A stretch of DNA of 64,000 bases from Diaporthe sp. PMI_573 (lineage: Eukaryota; Ascomycota; Sordariomycetes; Diaporthales; Diaporthaceae): positions 28,558 to 92,557 of the forward strand of contig JAJTUP010000144.1 in the NCBI GenBank assembly GCA_021399435.1. Direction: 5' to 3'. The notes beneath the pieces were generated by a model. That model did no database searches, was not told the DNA's origin, and saw nothing but the letters and a program-made list of their open reading frames with translations. Positions 1 to 11,195 of this stretch are shown here, one piece after another. The translations under genes were made by a program, and so were the position numbers. Each line of letters begins with the position of its first letter. The first letter of the stretch is position 1.

Positions 1-1433
1 GCATGATAAGACTGTGTAGATACCTCTAACTGGCGATGGAGAAGGCCTCCCGTGGTTGGTACCTTTCCGTACAAGTGCAGGAGCTGCCTGTCCGTTTTCT
101 TAGGTTGCTTGGCTTCAGAATAAGTATTCATTGTTTCCTGCGTTGAAGGGTATGGGGGGAAGACATTCGCTTTGGAGTCTGGCTGGTTCTGTGAATCCAT
201 CTTTCAGAGCCTGTGTATAGTGTCTGAAGAGGAGAGCCAGCTTTGTTCGAGCGACAACAATTACGAACAGGGGCCTTCGCTAAAGTAGTTTTGTAATTCA
301 AGCAGCGATGCTCGATCAGCGGCAAAATTTCGATCGTCGGATCTATTATCGGATCCCCGCCGCATTTCGTGGCGATTAGGTTACAGGAGCCTAGAGCATA
401 AATCCTGAAATCACTCTTATCTGCCCCACCCATTACCCGTTCCAGGACGATGGCGTTGTGACTCAGGTCGGCCAATGGCCGCCGCTAGCGCGCGAACGCT
501 GGAACGAGCGCTTGGATTGGTCGGATTAATTCGTCTGAATTGGCCAGCGGGGCGCCTTTCTGTATGGAAGGCAAGCGACTGTCATGTTTTCGTAACAGCT
601 TGTGGCTTGGATCTCGATTGAGTATTATGATCGAGCCCGTGCATGCTCAAGGCGTTCGTGTTTTCGAATCATATGCTGTGGGGACGACATCCAGATTCAC
701 GCTGACGAGCATGTTGGGGCATGTGGTCGGGGCGCAGCGGGTCACCAATGCAAACAGTCAGGAGCTGTTAAGCCCTGCTTTTGATGCATCAACCAGCGCT
801 ACAGTATGACACGGTTCACACACCCACTCTCCAACCTCGGCTTCATGAATCCAGTCGAGAAACGCTTGTCGCCATCAGTTACAAGTGGCCATCAATGTCT
901 CCTGATCACGATTAAACCCAGGACACTGAAAGTCTTGCATTGTTCTTCCGTCTCTCACCTCTGCAAGGCACAAGCTAACCGATAGTTAATAGGAATTTGA
1001 AACAGTATTGCCGAAACCCCACTACGAGAACGGAGTCCCACCGTAAGGTAGGAGACCTATCATTAGCGTTTTCCGTAACGATACACTATTTGCAATTTGC
1101 TTCGATCTCTGCCTATCCGGTACAGTAATCAAATCCCCAAGAAGCTTTCTTTTTCTCGTCTGTCTTATCGTCCCGAGTCACGCAGATCACTTAAACGGCC
1201 TTTCCGTTCTATCCATCGGGCGGGGCAAGCTCCATTTTCTCACGTGCTCCACTAAACTCACCATCTCTCTTCTTCTTTTTCTTCTTCGGTAAAGACTTTA
1301 GCATTGTTTCAGTCAAAACATCGGGTCCATGTTTTATAGACCAGTCACCAGCATTTGACTGAGCAGCTTCTGTAACGCTGGAAATCGGCACTCCGTCCTC
1401 GACCGACCTGCGATCGTGCTAGCATACATCAGC
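1..1433. other. Left-edge region, no supported gene
   Basis: No recognisable domain was found. An open frame on the minus strand (475 to 128, 115 codons, beginning at a TTG) has a protein-like composition in its first 70 codons but no family I know. A plus frame at 540-809 is similarly anonymous. Neither has a convincing start context or splice partners, so neither is called. The remainder holds only short overlapping frames. Confidence 0.5.
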
Positions 1434-3785
1434 TCAGTCAGCTGTACTCGGTTCGGGGTCACAGACCATGGAAGCGTCGGGGATGGATTTGTCGTCTGAA
1501 CCCGAGTCGTCCCAAGTAGACGCTCCTAGATAGTTAGTAGAGTATGGAAAACCTAACCCTTCACTACCGGCGCTCCAAATGTTTACTATAGGAAAAGCGA
1601 CTTACTCCGAGCACTCTGGTTAGCATACCGACGGCAAGTCTCCATTCCAGTCATGAGAACTTCAAGCTTTCGAGATAATTGCTCTCGTTGAGCAGCGGCA
1701 CTTGGCGACTCAGCTGCAATCCTTTGTAATAGCTCGGCGTCCATCTCCATGATCATTGATGGGGATAGCAACTCTTGCAGCTTCTGGACAAGGAGTAACT
1801 CGACCGCGTAGATTGCGACATTATCAACCAAGCTCTTCAAAGCCACCTGAATTGCCCGATTAGTAATACCTTCCGGGGAAGTATCTCCCTTGGCTTACCT
1901 TATAGAACGCCATCATACAGTCTAAAATTTCCGAGCTAGCGTAGAAGTTCATGTCGGTTTCGTTTCGCCGCGACAAGGCCGTGACGAGGTTGGTGATTTT
2001 CACCTTCCGCGCTGGAAGTTCTTCCAGTGATGTGATCTGCTGAACGCCATATAATGCTGATAATCTTCGGGACACCTCTTCTTCCATCCGGCGATGCCGT
2101 ACGTTCTGGATCGTTTCGGTGAAGTAGTGGTTGTACGTGATAGGATGCCCTTTCTGATACGGCGTGATGAGCTCCTGAAGCTTGGCTTCTAGCTCCGTCC
2201 ATCTCTTGTCCATTTCGGGACCGACCACATCGTCGAGAATGGCCCCCGCAGTAACGTCGTCTGTGAGATGCGACACCGCCATATCCAAGAATGCCCGCGT
2301 TATATCCAACACTTTCCTCAGATGGCGCTCTGTCAGCTTTTCCCACGGCTCTGCCTGCTCAAAGAAGAGATCTCCCACTATCAATGGGTTGTACATCCCA
2401 GGCAACTCACGGCCCCGCGCCCGCTTCAGAGCATCCGAAATATCCCCTAGAAAACGACTCCGGGAAACGACCTCCGGCTGCGTCCCTAGTTCCGGGTTGC
2501 CCAGAGAATCTGCCTGCTGATCATCAACGAAATGCCTCTGATGTCCGTGGGCACGCATATTCGCCGCGTATTCAAGATGAAGATTCTGAATCACCGCACG
2601 CAGCCGCCTGCTATAGCCCTCCTTCGTTTTGCAGTCTCCGAAGAAACTGTCGCCGTATGTCCCATCAGTCGCAGCTTTGACGAGGAGATGAAACGAGTGG
2701 CTGAATTTGAGGAGAAATGCGCGCTGCTCGTCAAGCGTACGTCGCTGAGTACCGAGCCGCTCAAGCCTAGCTCTCGTTTCTTGGATGGATAGTTGTATCT
2801 CTTCAACCAGATCGGGTAACTCGTTTCGAATCTGGTCCAATAGAACCCGACTCAGTCGTATCCTCAGAGCGTCGATCCCAACTGCAGACCTCGGAAACTC
2901 TCCCCAGATCCCCTTCGAAAAAAAGTCCATCTCTATGGAATCCCGCGTCGATAACGAGGTGTCTCTGTTGTCGTAGTCCCTGTTCCGAAGAACATGCCAT
3001 CCGAGGCGAAATTCGATGTCCTGGTTCCGCGCCAGATTTGCGAAGGACCCCTCACTCTCGGATCCGGCAGGGAGCGTGTCTGGTTTCGTGATGATCCCTA
3101 GAGTTCTGTGTCCCCGCCTGTCAACATCCCTAGCCATTTTCAGGACGATTTGGTTGGGGTAGTCGTTTTTGGCTGAAACCACGGCCAGGATTATGCTGCG
3201 CCCGTTCGCCATGTAGGACCTCACCATCTCCTGTACCATATTCACATCTGCGGCCGTCTGTAATTTGTTCTCTGCGTGTATTAGCCCCGGTAGGTCGACA
3301 ATCGTAAGATGGGGACGCTTGGGTCCAGAGATCTCAACCCGAAGAACATCTTCCGCAAAGGCTTTGGTCATCTCTGCCAATCCCATTGCCACCTTTGCCT
3401 TCTCGATCAAGGGAGGCAATTCCTCGAGAGTTTTCAACGGCTCATGAAAATTCTCCAAGGACCGGCGTTCCGAATCTGTCCTGCTCTGGCTTGGTACAAT
3501 CGCCACCGAGACTCCGGTTGTGGGTGCCCGACGGAGAATGACCTCTGTCGCAAATCGTGTGCACATGTTGTCTCTTGTCGGGAAGGGAATGCCGGAGATG
3601 GCCTCCAAGACCGAGCTCTTGCCAGAAGATTGATCACCACATACAATCAGCTGAGGAAGAGATATGTAATGGCTGATTCCCTGGCATCTCAGCAGATCAA
3701 TGGCATCCAGAAGGCCAGCTTCGCCCTTCGAACGGAGCGAATCCATGACAGTCGGTTCGACGGATCGTGACATGATTAGATACAA
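1434..3785 (-). CDS. Dynamin-like GTPase (Mx/dynamin family), three exons
   Basis: Proposed exons are complement(1434..1525, 1606..1846, 1899..3785), giving 739 aa; ATG 3773 is an alternative start. Exon 1 shows the dynamin GTPase signature: P-loop GDQSSGKS, a switch-I Thr (CTRF), DLPGLI (G3) and TKPD (G4), followed by stalk helices. Exon 2 (VALKSLVDNV...) resembles the GTPase effector domain. Intron 1 (1898-1847, 52 nt) is phase 0 with GTAAGC/CAG. Intron 2 (1605-1526, 80 nt) has GTAAGT, a TACTAAC branch site and TAG. Without it exon 2 would stop early at 1586; with it a short acidic tail (TWDDSGSDD) ends at TGA 1434. Such proteins self-assemble on membranes and hydrolyse GTP. Fungal genomes hold many anonymous copies, so the organelle served is unknown. 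All catalytic motifs seem intact. Confidence 0.88.
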
Positions 3786-3863
3786 TTCGTCTAGGGAATC
3801 TTTGACGAGCAGGACTTGTTATATTTTCTTCACTGGCTCAATTCAAAGCGTGAAGGTTATATA

Positions 3864-3935
3864 ACGTGGTTTACCAGGTCGTGAGCCATATCAGGTCGTG
3901 AGCCACTTTTGCTATTTCCGCCAACTTTAGCCAAC
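3864..3935. repeat. Left terminal inverted repeat of the pogo-type element
   Basis: The 72 bp match the reverse complement of 6121-6192 with two mismatches. The repeat contains two direct copies of AGGTCGTGAGCCA (about 3877 and 3895), a likely double transposase-binding site. Just inside, at 3976-3989, lies the perfect palindrome GCACCAATTGGTGC. Confidence 0.9.
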
Positions 3936-4186
3936 CATAGCCCCCCCCCTAGGGATAAATAATTAATAAAAGTTAGCACCAATTGGTGCCGACTATGCTT
4001 GATTACTTATTTTTGATTAATTTTATTAATTTGAAGGAGTTAGGGTGCGTGCAGGGGGGCTGGCAATCATAAGGTTTTGGTGGGACTACCTTTTCTTGGT
4101 GCCAGTCGCGTCTCTGATTTTCGCGTCAGTCTTGCACTAACCACCCTATTTAAATATTCAACGCGTCAGAAATCAACAACAAAAAC

Positions 4187-5872
4187 ATGTATCCTACATC
4201 CCAAGAGGGCAAAATACTCCTAGCCATTCAGGCTATCCAGAAATCTAAAAAGAACGATAAGAAACCTATGAGTATACGCGAAGCTGCAAAGATCTTTAAC
4301 GTCTCTCGCGCAACACTCCAACGCAGAATGAACAATCAACCAACACGTCAAGAATCACGCGTCGACAAACATAAACTTGATGCAATTGAAGAGCGAACGC
4401 TTGTCCAATATGTTATTGATCAAGATGTACGAGGATTTCCCCTACGACTCTCTGGGTTGGAAGATATGGCGAACCTCTTACTGGCGTCGCGAGATGGCAA
4501 GCCAGTGGGTAAGCACTGGGCTCGACGCTTTGTGGACATGCAACCCAGCCTGAAAACCAGGTTTGATCGTCCCTACGATTATCAGAGGGCTCTCTGCGAA
4601 GATCCAGAGATTATTGGGAACTGGTTTAGGCTCCTCCGCAATATGATGGCCAAGTACCGGATCATTGACGAGAACCTCTACAACTGCGACGAGACCGGCT
4701 TTATGATGGGCATAATCACCGCGTCAATGGTTATTACACGCTCCGACAAGGTTGGAAAGCCTAAATCTGTTCAGCCTGGCAACCGGGAATGGGCAACAGC
4801 TATTGAATGTATCAATGCAAGCGGCTGGAGTATCCCGCCGTTTGTCATCGTTCAGGGCGCCTACCACCTTGCAAGCTGGACCACAGAGTCAGGTTTCCCC
4901 CCCTCCTGGGTGATTATACCTACTCTAAATGGATGGACCGATAATAAGACTGGCCTTAAGTGGATTCAGCACTTCAATAAGCATACGAAACCCAAGAGAG
5001 AGGCGGATTACCGGATGTTGATACTTGATGGCCACGAGAGCCATATATCCGCCGAATTTAACCACTACTGCAAGGAGAACAAGATTATCCCTATCAGTAT
5101 GCCTCCGCACTCTTCTCATTTAGTCCAGCCACTAGATGTTGCGTTATTTCGGCCTCTAAAGCACGCATATGGCGAGGAAATTAACGACTTCGTCCGGGCT
5201 TCTATTAACCACATCACCAAAAGCGAGTTCTTCATCGCGTTTAAGGCAGCCCACGACAAGACTTTTACGGAGGACAACATCAAGGCTGCATTTAGGGGAG
5301 CTGGAGTAGTGCCTTGGGACCCGGATTCTGTTATTTCTAAGCTTGATGTCCGCATCAGAACTCCAGTGCTATCCGTCCCTGTTTCTCCCCAGCAATGGGA
5401 GTCTCAAACACCCTCTAATGCACAACAAACCATTAAGCAATCAGCTTACATCAAAGGCAGGATCTCCACCCATCAGGGTAGCTCCCCTACACCAATTATA
5501 GAGGCTGTTCACCAGCTATCTAAGGGTTCACAGGCAATGGCACACAAGATCATAATTATGGAGGATCGGATCCGTACACTTGAGAAGGCTAATATAGCAC
5601 TCGCTAAACGCCGGAGAGCCAAAAGAACGCGAGTACAGCTTGGAGGGGCACTTAGTATTGAGGAATCCCAAGCAATAATTGATGAAAAGGAAAAGGGGAA
5701 GCGGCCAGCTGCTCAAATGGCTGGTGGCGCGGAGGAGGAGGTCCGCGGCAGACCAAGCAAACGACGCTGTGGCAACTGCGGCGAGACTGGGCACAATGCA
5801 AGAACATGTGAAAAGGAGGAAGAAGGGTCTAGTGGATCGGATTCTAACTGTATTATAGCAAATCCAGCGTAG
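4187..5872 (+). CDS. Pogo/Fot-family DDE transposase with C-terminal zinc knuckle
   Basis: This 561-aa protein should cut and reinsert the surrounding element. Residues 1-50 form a Psq-type helix-turn-helix (IREAAKIFNVSRATLQRR), then comes a CENP-B-type DNA-binding stretch to about 140. The DDE_1 catalytic core has acidic residues in NCDETG (about 166), LILDGH (about 280) and QPLDVALF (about 315). The tail carries a CCHC zinc knuckle, CGNCGETGHNARTC, at about 528-541. ATG 4187 follows an A-rich leader. There is no stop, frameshift or needed intron. The gene sits between 72-bp inverted repeats. The domain order matches pogo-like Fot transposases of fungi; the zinc knuckle is found only in some subgroups. 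Confidence 0.93.
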   Translation: MYPTSQEGKILLAIQAIQKSKKNDKKPMSIREAAKIFNVSRATLQRRMNNQPTRQESRVDKHKLDAIEERTLVQYVIDQDVRGFPLRLSGLEDMANLLLASRDGKPVGKHWARRFVDMQPSLKTRFDRPYDYQRALCEDPEIIGNWFRLLRNMMAKYRIIDENLYNCDETGFMMGIITASMVITRSDKVGKPKSVQPGNREWATAIECINASGWSIPPFVIVQGAYHLASWTTESGFPPSWVIIPTLNGWTDNKTGLKWIQHFNKHTKPKREADYRMLILDGHESHISAEFNHYCKENKIIPISMPPHSSHLVQPLDVALFRPLKHAYGEEINDFVRASINHITKSEFFIAFKAAHDKTFTEDNIKAAFRGAGVVPWDPDSVISKLDVRIRTPVLSVPVSPQQWESQTPSNAQQTIKQSAYIKGRISTHQGSSPTPIIEAVHQLSKGSQAMAHKIIIMEDRIRTLEKANIALAKRRRAKRTRVQLGGALSIEESQAIIDEKEKGKRPAAQMAGGAEEEVRGRPSKRRCGNCGETGHNARTCEKEEEGSSGSDSNCIIANPA

Positions 5873-5874
5873 TT

Positions 5875-6081
5875 GGCACCAGTTGGTGCCAATATATGTG
5901 TGTTGGTGGTCCGCGGCGGACCGCGATTTTAAAGGCGAAGTTGGCACCATTTGGTGCAAAGTGTGTATTTCCCACCAAAAGTCAGCCTGTTTGGACCAGC
6001 ACTGCAACCACGCCAACCACTTAAAATTGACAAAATCAATTAGAAATAAGCAATTCGGACCAATTGGCACCAATTGGTGCC
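5875..6081. repeat. Cluster of short palindromes at the 3' end of the pogo element
   Basis: Three copies of a GGCACCAATTGGTGCC-like palindrome lie at 5875-5890, 5943-5957 and 6066-6081. A fourth is at 3976-3989 inside the left end, and another copy occurs at about 32826 beside a related solo end. They begin right after the transposase stop codon and are probably subterminal protein-binding sites or hairpins. Confidence 0.75.
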
Positions 6082-6120
6082 AATTTTTAATTGACTTGCT
6101 TGCACCAATATAGTGCTAGG

Positions 6121-6192
6121 GTTGGCTGAAGTTGGCGGAAATAGCAAAAGTGGCTCACGACCTGATATGGCTCACCACCTGGTAAACCACGT
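6121..6192. repeat. Right terminal inverted repeat of the pogo-type element
   Basis: Reverse complement of the left end (3864-3935), 70 of 72 positions identical, ending CCACGT before a TA dinucleotide. Only one of the two internal GTGAGCCA boxes is unchanged; the outer one reads GGTGGTGAGCC. Confidence 0.9.
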
Positions 6193-6194
6193 TA

Positions 6195-7537
6195 TCCAGT
6201 AGAGTTGACATCAATCGTGGATTTCGTCACGCTGACGTAAATGATTAGAATGGTTCTCGTACGCCAAGCCAACTGACATCTCTTGAAAGTTGTCAGACGT
6301 GACGGGTGCTTTGGGTTAGGTGCCTGAGGCATCAATGGTTGAATCATGACAAAACCAGCCCCCTTACGGGTGGGGTCCCACCAAAAGAACCAAGACAAGA
6401 CATCATCACAATACACACAGTTACCACCCCATCAATTGGACCATAATTACACGTCCCACATACCTAAAAGGGTGATAATCTGACAGCTAGTGCTGGTGTT
6501 GGGGCGTCTAGGTGCCCATTGATTGGTTCAATTTACTCCGCGCATTAGCGCTTATAGTGCCGAGACAGCGGCTCGCGGTGCGGCTTGTGCTGTCAAAGCG
6601 CGCCCTGAGTGACTGCATGCCAGCACGCCTGCTGATGCGCGGTGAGCGCCACTTGGACACCCATAATCACTCCAACCACCAATTGAAAAGCGACACTTAG
6701 GCAGCCTTCTAATTCTTACGAGATTAGGGCTTAAAAGCATGTATGCCCTGTCTTGATGACTACTGACGTAGATTGCAGTTGTTACTTGGCAAACCGCTTT
6801 TTTCGTGACGAGAAATCAGCATCGGCGCAAATGAGGCAAGATTTCACGCTGCTTCCTTGCAAAGACCAGCATCGCAGTGTCCTGATCCGAAATCTTGCCG
6901 CAGCCCAATCTCATCAATGTGTTGTCGATACTTTGTGACCAGTTCCTTGTCGTTCAAAAGAGCATTCAATACATTGCATCTCCTAAGCGGTCATCTTGGA
7001 TCTGCTTCCTGGGTGTGCAACACAAACTCCTGCCTTTACTTTTATCATCAAATACAGCTTGCTACCATGAGCAGCACACCATCTGGCGCAGCGTTCTGCA
7101 TCTCGTAGCCAATCGCACATAGACACGGTGGTCATTTGCAGCGTGACCCGGGAAACCAACACGCAGTCAGAAATCACGATCGCAGCGGATGCGTCAAGGT
7201 GCATATGGTTTTATTGCCACACTAATAACATTGTCTGACAATCTTCTAGTCACACACAGATTCATCTGCTCCTATTCGGGCCAAGGTGGCGCGAATCCAG
7301 TTGGGCGGGCAGGATCTCCTGCGTTCGACATATCTCTGCTGGCTAAGTGCACGCCATCTAGATGTTTTCCTATCTGTTCTTCTGGCTGGGAGGTTAGATG
7401 GAATCGTGTGCGTGGGAATCTCAGGCACTGGAAGATTTCGGTTAATTTGCGTCAATAATATCATGTAATTAATGCCCCCTGCTCTACCCTGTCAGACCAT
7501 TACATTGGTTCCGTGAGGTTTATCTCGCGCTGCCCAG
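6195..7537. other. Gap with one dispersed repeat, no supported gene
   Basis: About 1.3 kb of mixed sequence. The only recognisable item is a repeat copy at 6411-6485 that recurs inverted near 47.8 kb. Several 60-90 codon frames on both strands overlap and lack domains. The first half of the hydrolase remnant that begins near 7538 is not found here. Confidence 0.5.
6411..6485 (+). repeat. Dispersed repeat, copy A
   Basis: About 75 bp, including CCATCAATTGGACCATAATT and a CACGTCCCACATACC block, match the reverse complement of 47732-47806 almost perfectly. The flanking sequence differs on the far side, so this is the shared part of a dispersed element and not a local duplication. Confidence 0.8.
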
Positions 7538-8509
7538 CTGCTCTTCAACCTTCACCCCGAGCGGGTCAATGGTCTGATCATGATCAATGTGCCGTGGATG
7601 GGAGCGAACAGGGGCCCCTTCGACCTTGATGAAGTACTGGCGCAGACGCAGCAGGCCTTTGGGTACGGAACGTTTTGGTACTGGAAGCTATTTACTGCAG
7701 ACGACGTATGTTGCTCGAGTCCTCCCTGCACCCTGGTCCTACTTCCTTTGGGCTATATACGCGCCGCAAGACAACATGGAAGCTTCTTGCACCTCTCCCA
7801 GTACCTACACCACAGTGTGCAGGGCATCTTGAGACTGGTAAAGGATCGAGCCGGCGCTTTCATGTTTCCTCTTGGGCTTGCTGAGATGGAACATCATCTT
7901 GAGCCCTGGTTTTACTAACCAAGATTTCATCTAGGGGGCAAAGCTGATGAATGAGAACTCGGACATCCTTTTCGACATTCTACACGCGCCTGAGTCTTGG
8001 AAGGATACCTTCTGCACTGAGAACGGTATGCGCAAGGCGCTGGAGAACAGAGGCGAAGGTTTCGATATCAAGCGGCTGCCGTATGCCACCGAGGAGGCCA
8101 AGAAGGCCTTCATCGAGCGATTCAAGCGGGACGGTTTCGAGGCCCCGACGTGCTGTGAGCTACTTTCTCCGCCTGCAAGGCTGTGGACTGGAGCCTGCCA
8201 GGGAGGTCTCGTGTGTAGTCAAAAAATTGCTGACGTGAACTCCACCTAGGGTACAAGAGCCACGTTTTCGGCCAGCAGGATGAGGAACCAAACCCCGACA
8301 ACCAGGTTGTGAATGTTCCCTCGCTATTCCTCGGGTACGAGGGAGATGTCGTCTGCAGGAAGGAGGGCATATTGCCCTCTATTCAGGCGGGCGTGCTGCC
8401 GCAACTGACCAATGTCACCCTGGATGGTGGTCATTGGGGAGTGCTGGAATCCCCAAAGGAGTTCGGTGAGAATGTCACTCGGTGGCTTCAGAAGAGCTAT
8501 GAGTCCTAG
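7538..8509 (+). pseudogene. 5'-truncated epoxide hydrolase-like alpha/beta hydrolase
   Basis: Three exon-like blocks splice in frame: about 7538-7705, 7935-8154 and 8250-8509. The introns are GTATGT..CTAG (229 nt) and GTGAGC..CTAG (95 nt). The encoded C-terminal half reads FNLHPERVNGLIMINVPW, then a cap region, then VVNVPSLFLGYEGDVVCR and LDGGHWGVLESPKEFG. This is the charge-relay Asp/His end of the soluble epoxide hydrolase family. The N-terminal half with HGFP and the nucleophile GHDWG motif was not found upstream. A CCCAG just before 7538 could be a splice acceptor, so a distant or diverged first exon is possible, but loss is likelier. Confidence 0.72.
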
Positions 8510-9115
8510 ATTCACGCAAATGAGGCGTGTAGATGGAGCGACGCCTATCTACCGGTCAAGGCTCTCTTGCGCGTGCATGCTTAGATAGAGTGAGTACAAA
8601 TTAGGAAGCAAACATTCAGACACTACCTCCTTCGAAGACAGGGCGGTATTTGTTGTTTCCTAGACCTTTCTCCAGGATTTTCTCAGCTCTTATTCAACTC
8701 TCACCCATGCGTAGATCCTGAAATGCTTCGTATCTCAGGCTTTCGAAAATTGTGTAGTTGTAAATTTGTCATTAATTCCAGCCGTGGGCAGAAGATGACG
8801 GGGATACTCAAGGGCATGGTTTTCCGCCAGAAGTGTATCGTAATTAGCGACACCCCTACAGATAATTGCCTCAAATAAATGTCCGAAATAGGACGTTCCA
8901 CTACGTATGAGGTTGGACTGCCCAGGCAGCTAAGGTCTTGTCAGATCCACTACGGTGAGTAACCAGTACATACTAGGCAGGTCTAACTGATCATAAACCG
9001 AGATTAAGAATTCAAGATATAGTGATGTGATTCCTTTCATCGAATGTTCCAACTTAAAGCATTGCTCCTTGCTGGGCACCCGTCACGCTCCCAAGTCTCA
9101 TGCTATGAATCAGCG
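8510..9115. other. No feature seen
   Basis: Short frames only; no repeat, domain or splice pattern recognised. Confidence 0.5.
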
Positions 9116-9690
9116 TCATTGTTTTTCCTCGACCTGAAGGCCAATATCTTCCCACGGCTCCTTCTCTCCGTTACGGCTCATCGTAGCCGCTGGCTTCTGG
9201 ACACCACTATTGACTTCCTGCGTCGCCAAGCCCGCCGACTTCTTCCTTCTCTCCCCGAGGCGCGGGTGTCGGCCGCCGCTCCTCGCACGTCCCAAGCCGA
9301 ACGTGGCCTCATATTCATCCCTAGCCTCTCGATTCTGGAAGTGCTGCTCGGCCAGACACGGGTCTACCTTGAGATACTCGTGGTGGCGGGCCTCCGGGTC
9401 AAAGGCCTGGGGGGTCGCGGCGCAGGACCTGTAGCGGCGGGACGAAGCCTTCGGCTCGATAACGGACCTCGCCCGCGGTGGCGCGCACGGGGAGGAGGTC
9501 GCCTTGTTTGCAGTGGTCACCCACCCTTGAACAGCTTGGCTATCAGGAAAAAGGGTAGCCATGCCCAACACAGGAGGATGGCTATCGCTATCCCTGCAAT
9601 CAAGGTGAAGGGACCAATGGAAATCATTTTGCTGAGCTGGGCTTTTCTTGTGCTGGAATCTGGTCTCTCATTTGCGAGTTTGCTCTGCAT
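9116..9690 (-). CDS. Possible small single-pass membrane protein, frame broken
   Basis: An ATG at 9690 opens a 57-codon frame (to TGA 9517) with a polar N-terminus and a strong membrane segment, SIGPFTLIAGIAIAILLCWA. An overlapping frame shifted by one (9571 to 9116) then encodes a basic, protein-like tail of about 140 aa containing HHEYLKVDPCLAEQHFQNRE. A membrane segment followed by a basic cytoplasmic tail would be one sensible product, but no intron that joins the frames was found; a frameshift is possible. A plausible 5'UTR intron lies just upstream (GTACGG..ACAG). The opposite strand also has a long frame (9044-9730), which I judge an antisense shadow. Family unknown. Confidence 0.35.
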
Positions 9691-9730
9691 ATGTTGCTGT
9701 CAGAGTCCTCGTGTCAGTAATGAAATATAA

Positions 9731-10794
9731 GGAGTAGACCGTACCTGTGGCTTTTTGTAGGAGTGATATCTAGGTACACATGGGGTTTTGGACCCTAGCG
9801 TCTGTGTGCATTTGTTACGAGGGTTACGGAGGGATGACCAGGTAGAATTTAGATATGCACGAGGTCGATTGAGGTTGTACGCAGCGAGTTTGAAAATTAG
9901 GCACTGTCATTTCTGAGGTTGACAAAGTGTGTGAGCGGATGAGAGCTAGCAGACGATAAATGAGGGACGATCGTGCTTAGATTTTGACGGAGGCTCAGCC
10001 ATCTTGAAGCATCTGAAGACGGCTGTGCTTTACAATCTGGAATAGCTCACAAGATAGCATTCGTTGTCTTAAAAATAACACAAGATCTTGTGGGGCTAAA
10101 GCGCTAGGCTTTGCTGGCGCTACAGCAAGGTGCTCATGGTGTACCTATGCGCCAGCGGTAAAAGGCAAACCTTTTCCCTTGGGAGCCACCACGTTGGTGA
10201 AGGTGATATAGGGCTTGAGGCACCACTCTTCTCTCTTCTGACCTTGTACAGAACATGGTCGATTTTCCAGCTACGTATAGTTTTTGTGGAACTTTTGTGG
10301 ACTTTACAGATGCATGCTGACCAAGTCTTGTAAACATTGCCTACGATGGTTTGTCACATTGGTACAAGTGCCAGCAGACAGCCTCTGTTTATCCATTTTA
10401 TGGGTCATTCAATTCCACGCCTATCAGTAAATTTGGGTGTCAATCTTTCTCTGTCTCCAACTCAAACGTTGCACAGCATTTATCGAGAAGAAACCGCGGG
10501 AGACAACCAAAGTTGGAACCCCGGTCTCTCGAGCCAAGAAATACTGTTTTTCTTTTTGGGACTTCTTTGAGAACTACCTGACAAGCTCAGCTCTGATTCA
10601 CATTTTAAAAGAGTGCACCAGGACTGCAGCACTGGCGTATTTATCACTTGTTCTGTCTAAGGGAGCTGTAGTCACAGCAGTCTAGGAAAGACCTCTGGAG
10701 GGCAGCATCCAGAACAGGCATTTTCACAAGCCTTGAAGAGGTCTGCTGTCTTCGCCATTGCAATTTTGCGGATTGAAATCAAATCATCACTTCA
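9731..10794. other. No feature seen
   Basis: About 1.06 kb of low-GC sequence with only short, overlapping frames on both strands and no recognisable repeat. Confidence 0.5.
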
Positions 10795-11160
10795 TTAATG
10801 AGTATCTATCTGATCCTCACACGTCGTTACGGATGCCCTTCTTTCAAGGGGATCAACGCAGACACCGGAAGCCAAGCGTCCAAGGAGAAGTTGCTCCAAT
10901 GAAGGCTGTGCTCCGGTAAACCGCCCTATGGGAAGATCTTCGGCGGAAGGGGAAAGTCGCTGTAGGCTGTTCCCACCGCCGGATATGTCCTGACAACGGG
11001 CTACTGTCATCGACGACCATTGGGTAAGTGACCAGAAGACCTCCGGCTGCCAGGAGGGAAATCGTTCCGTATCGACAGCAAGAGGCTGTCGCTCGCCCTC
11101 TTCGTCTTCATTACTCGTCCAGATTCCCAGAACTTGAAAAGCAAACAAACCGAATTTCAT
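10795..11160 (-). CDS. Weak hypothetical ORF
   Basis: A frame of about 121 codons from ATG 11160. It starts with a hydrophobic stretch (MKFGLFAFQVLGIW) and continues with an ordinary polar composition. It lies 35 bp downstream of the next gene's stop codon on the same strand and could be a 3' exon of that gene or chance. No family is recognised. Confidence 0.2.
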   Translation of the reverse strand: MKFGLFAFQVLGIWTSNEDEEGERQPLAVDTERFPSWQPEVFWSLTQWSSMTVARCQDISGGGNSLQRLSPSAEDLPIGRFTGAQPSLEQLLLGRLASGVCVDPLERRASVTTCEDQIDTH

Positions 11161-11195
11161 GAACACACAATCAGTGTTGCAACGGCAACCTGAGC

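Larger units (their letters stand above)
3862..6194 (+). mobile_element. Complete pogo/Fot-type DNA transposon
   Basis: The element begins ACGTGG at 3864 and ends CCACGT at 6192, with TA dinucleotides at 3862-3863 and 6193-6194 as expected for a Tc1/mariner/pogo target duplication. Terminal inverted repeats of 72 bp match at 70 positions. It contains one uninterrupted transposase gene of 561 codons. Intact ORF, nearly identical ends and a TA on both sides argue that this is a young and possibly active copy. Confidence 0.88.

Noticed and set aside
9044..9730. 228-codon plus frame
   Set aside because: Low-complexity Arg/Leu composition; the minus strand has a clear membrane segment and a more natural tail.
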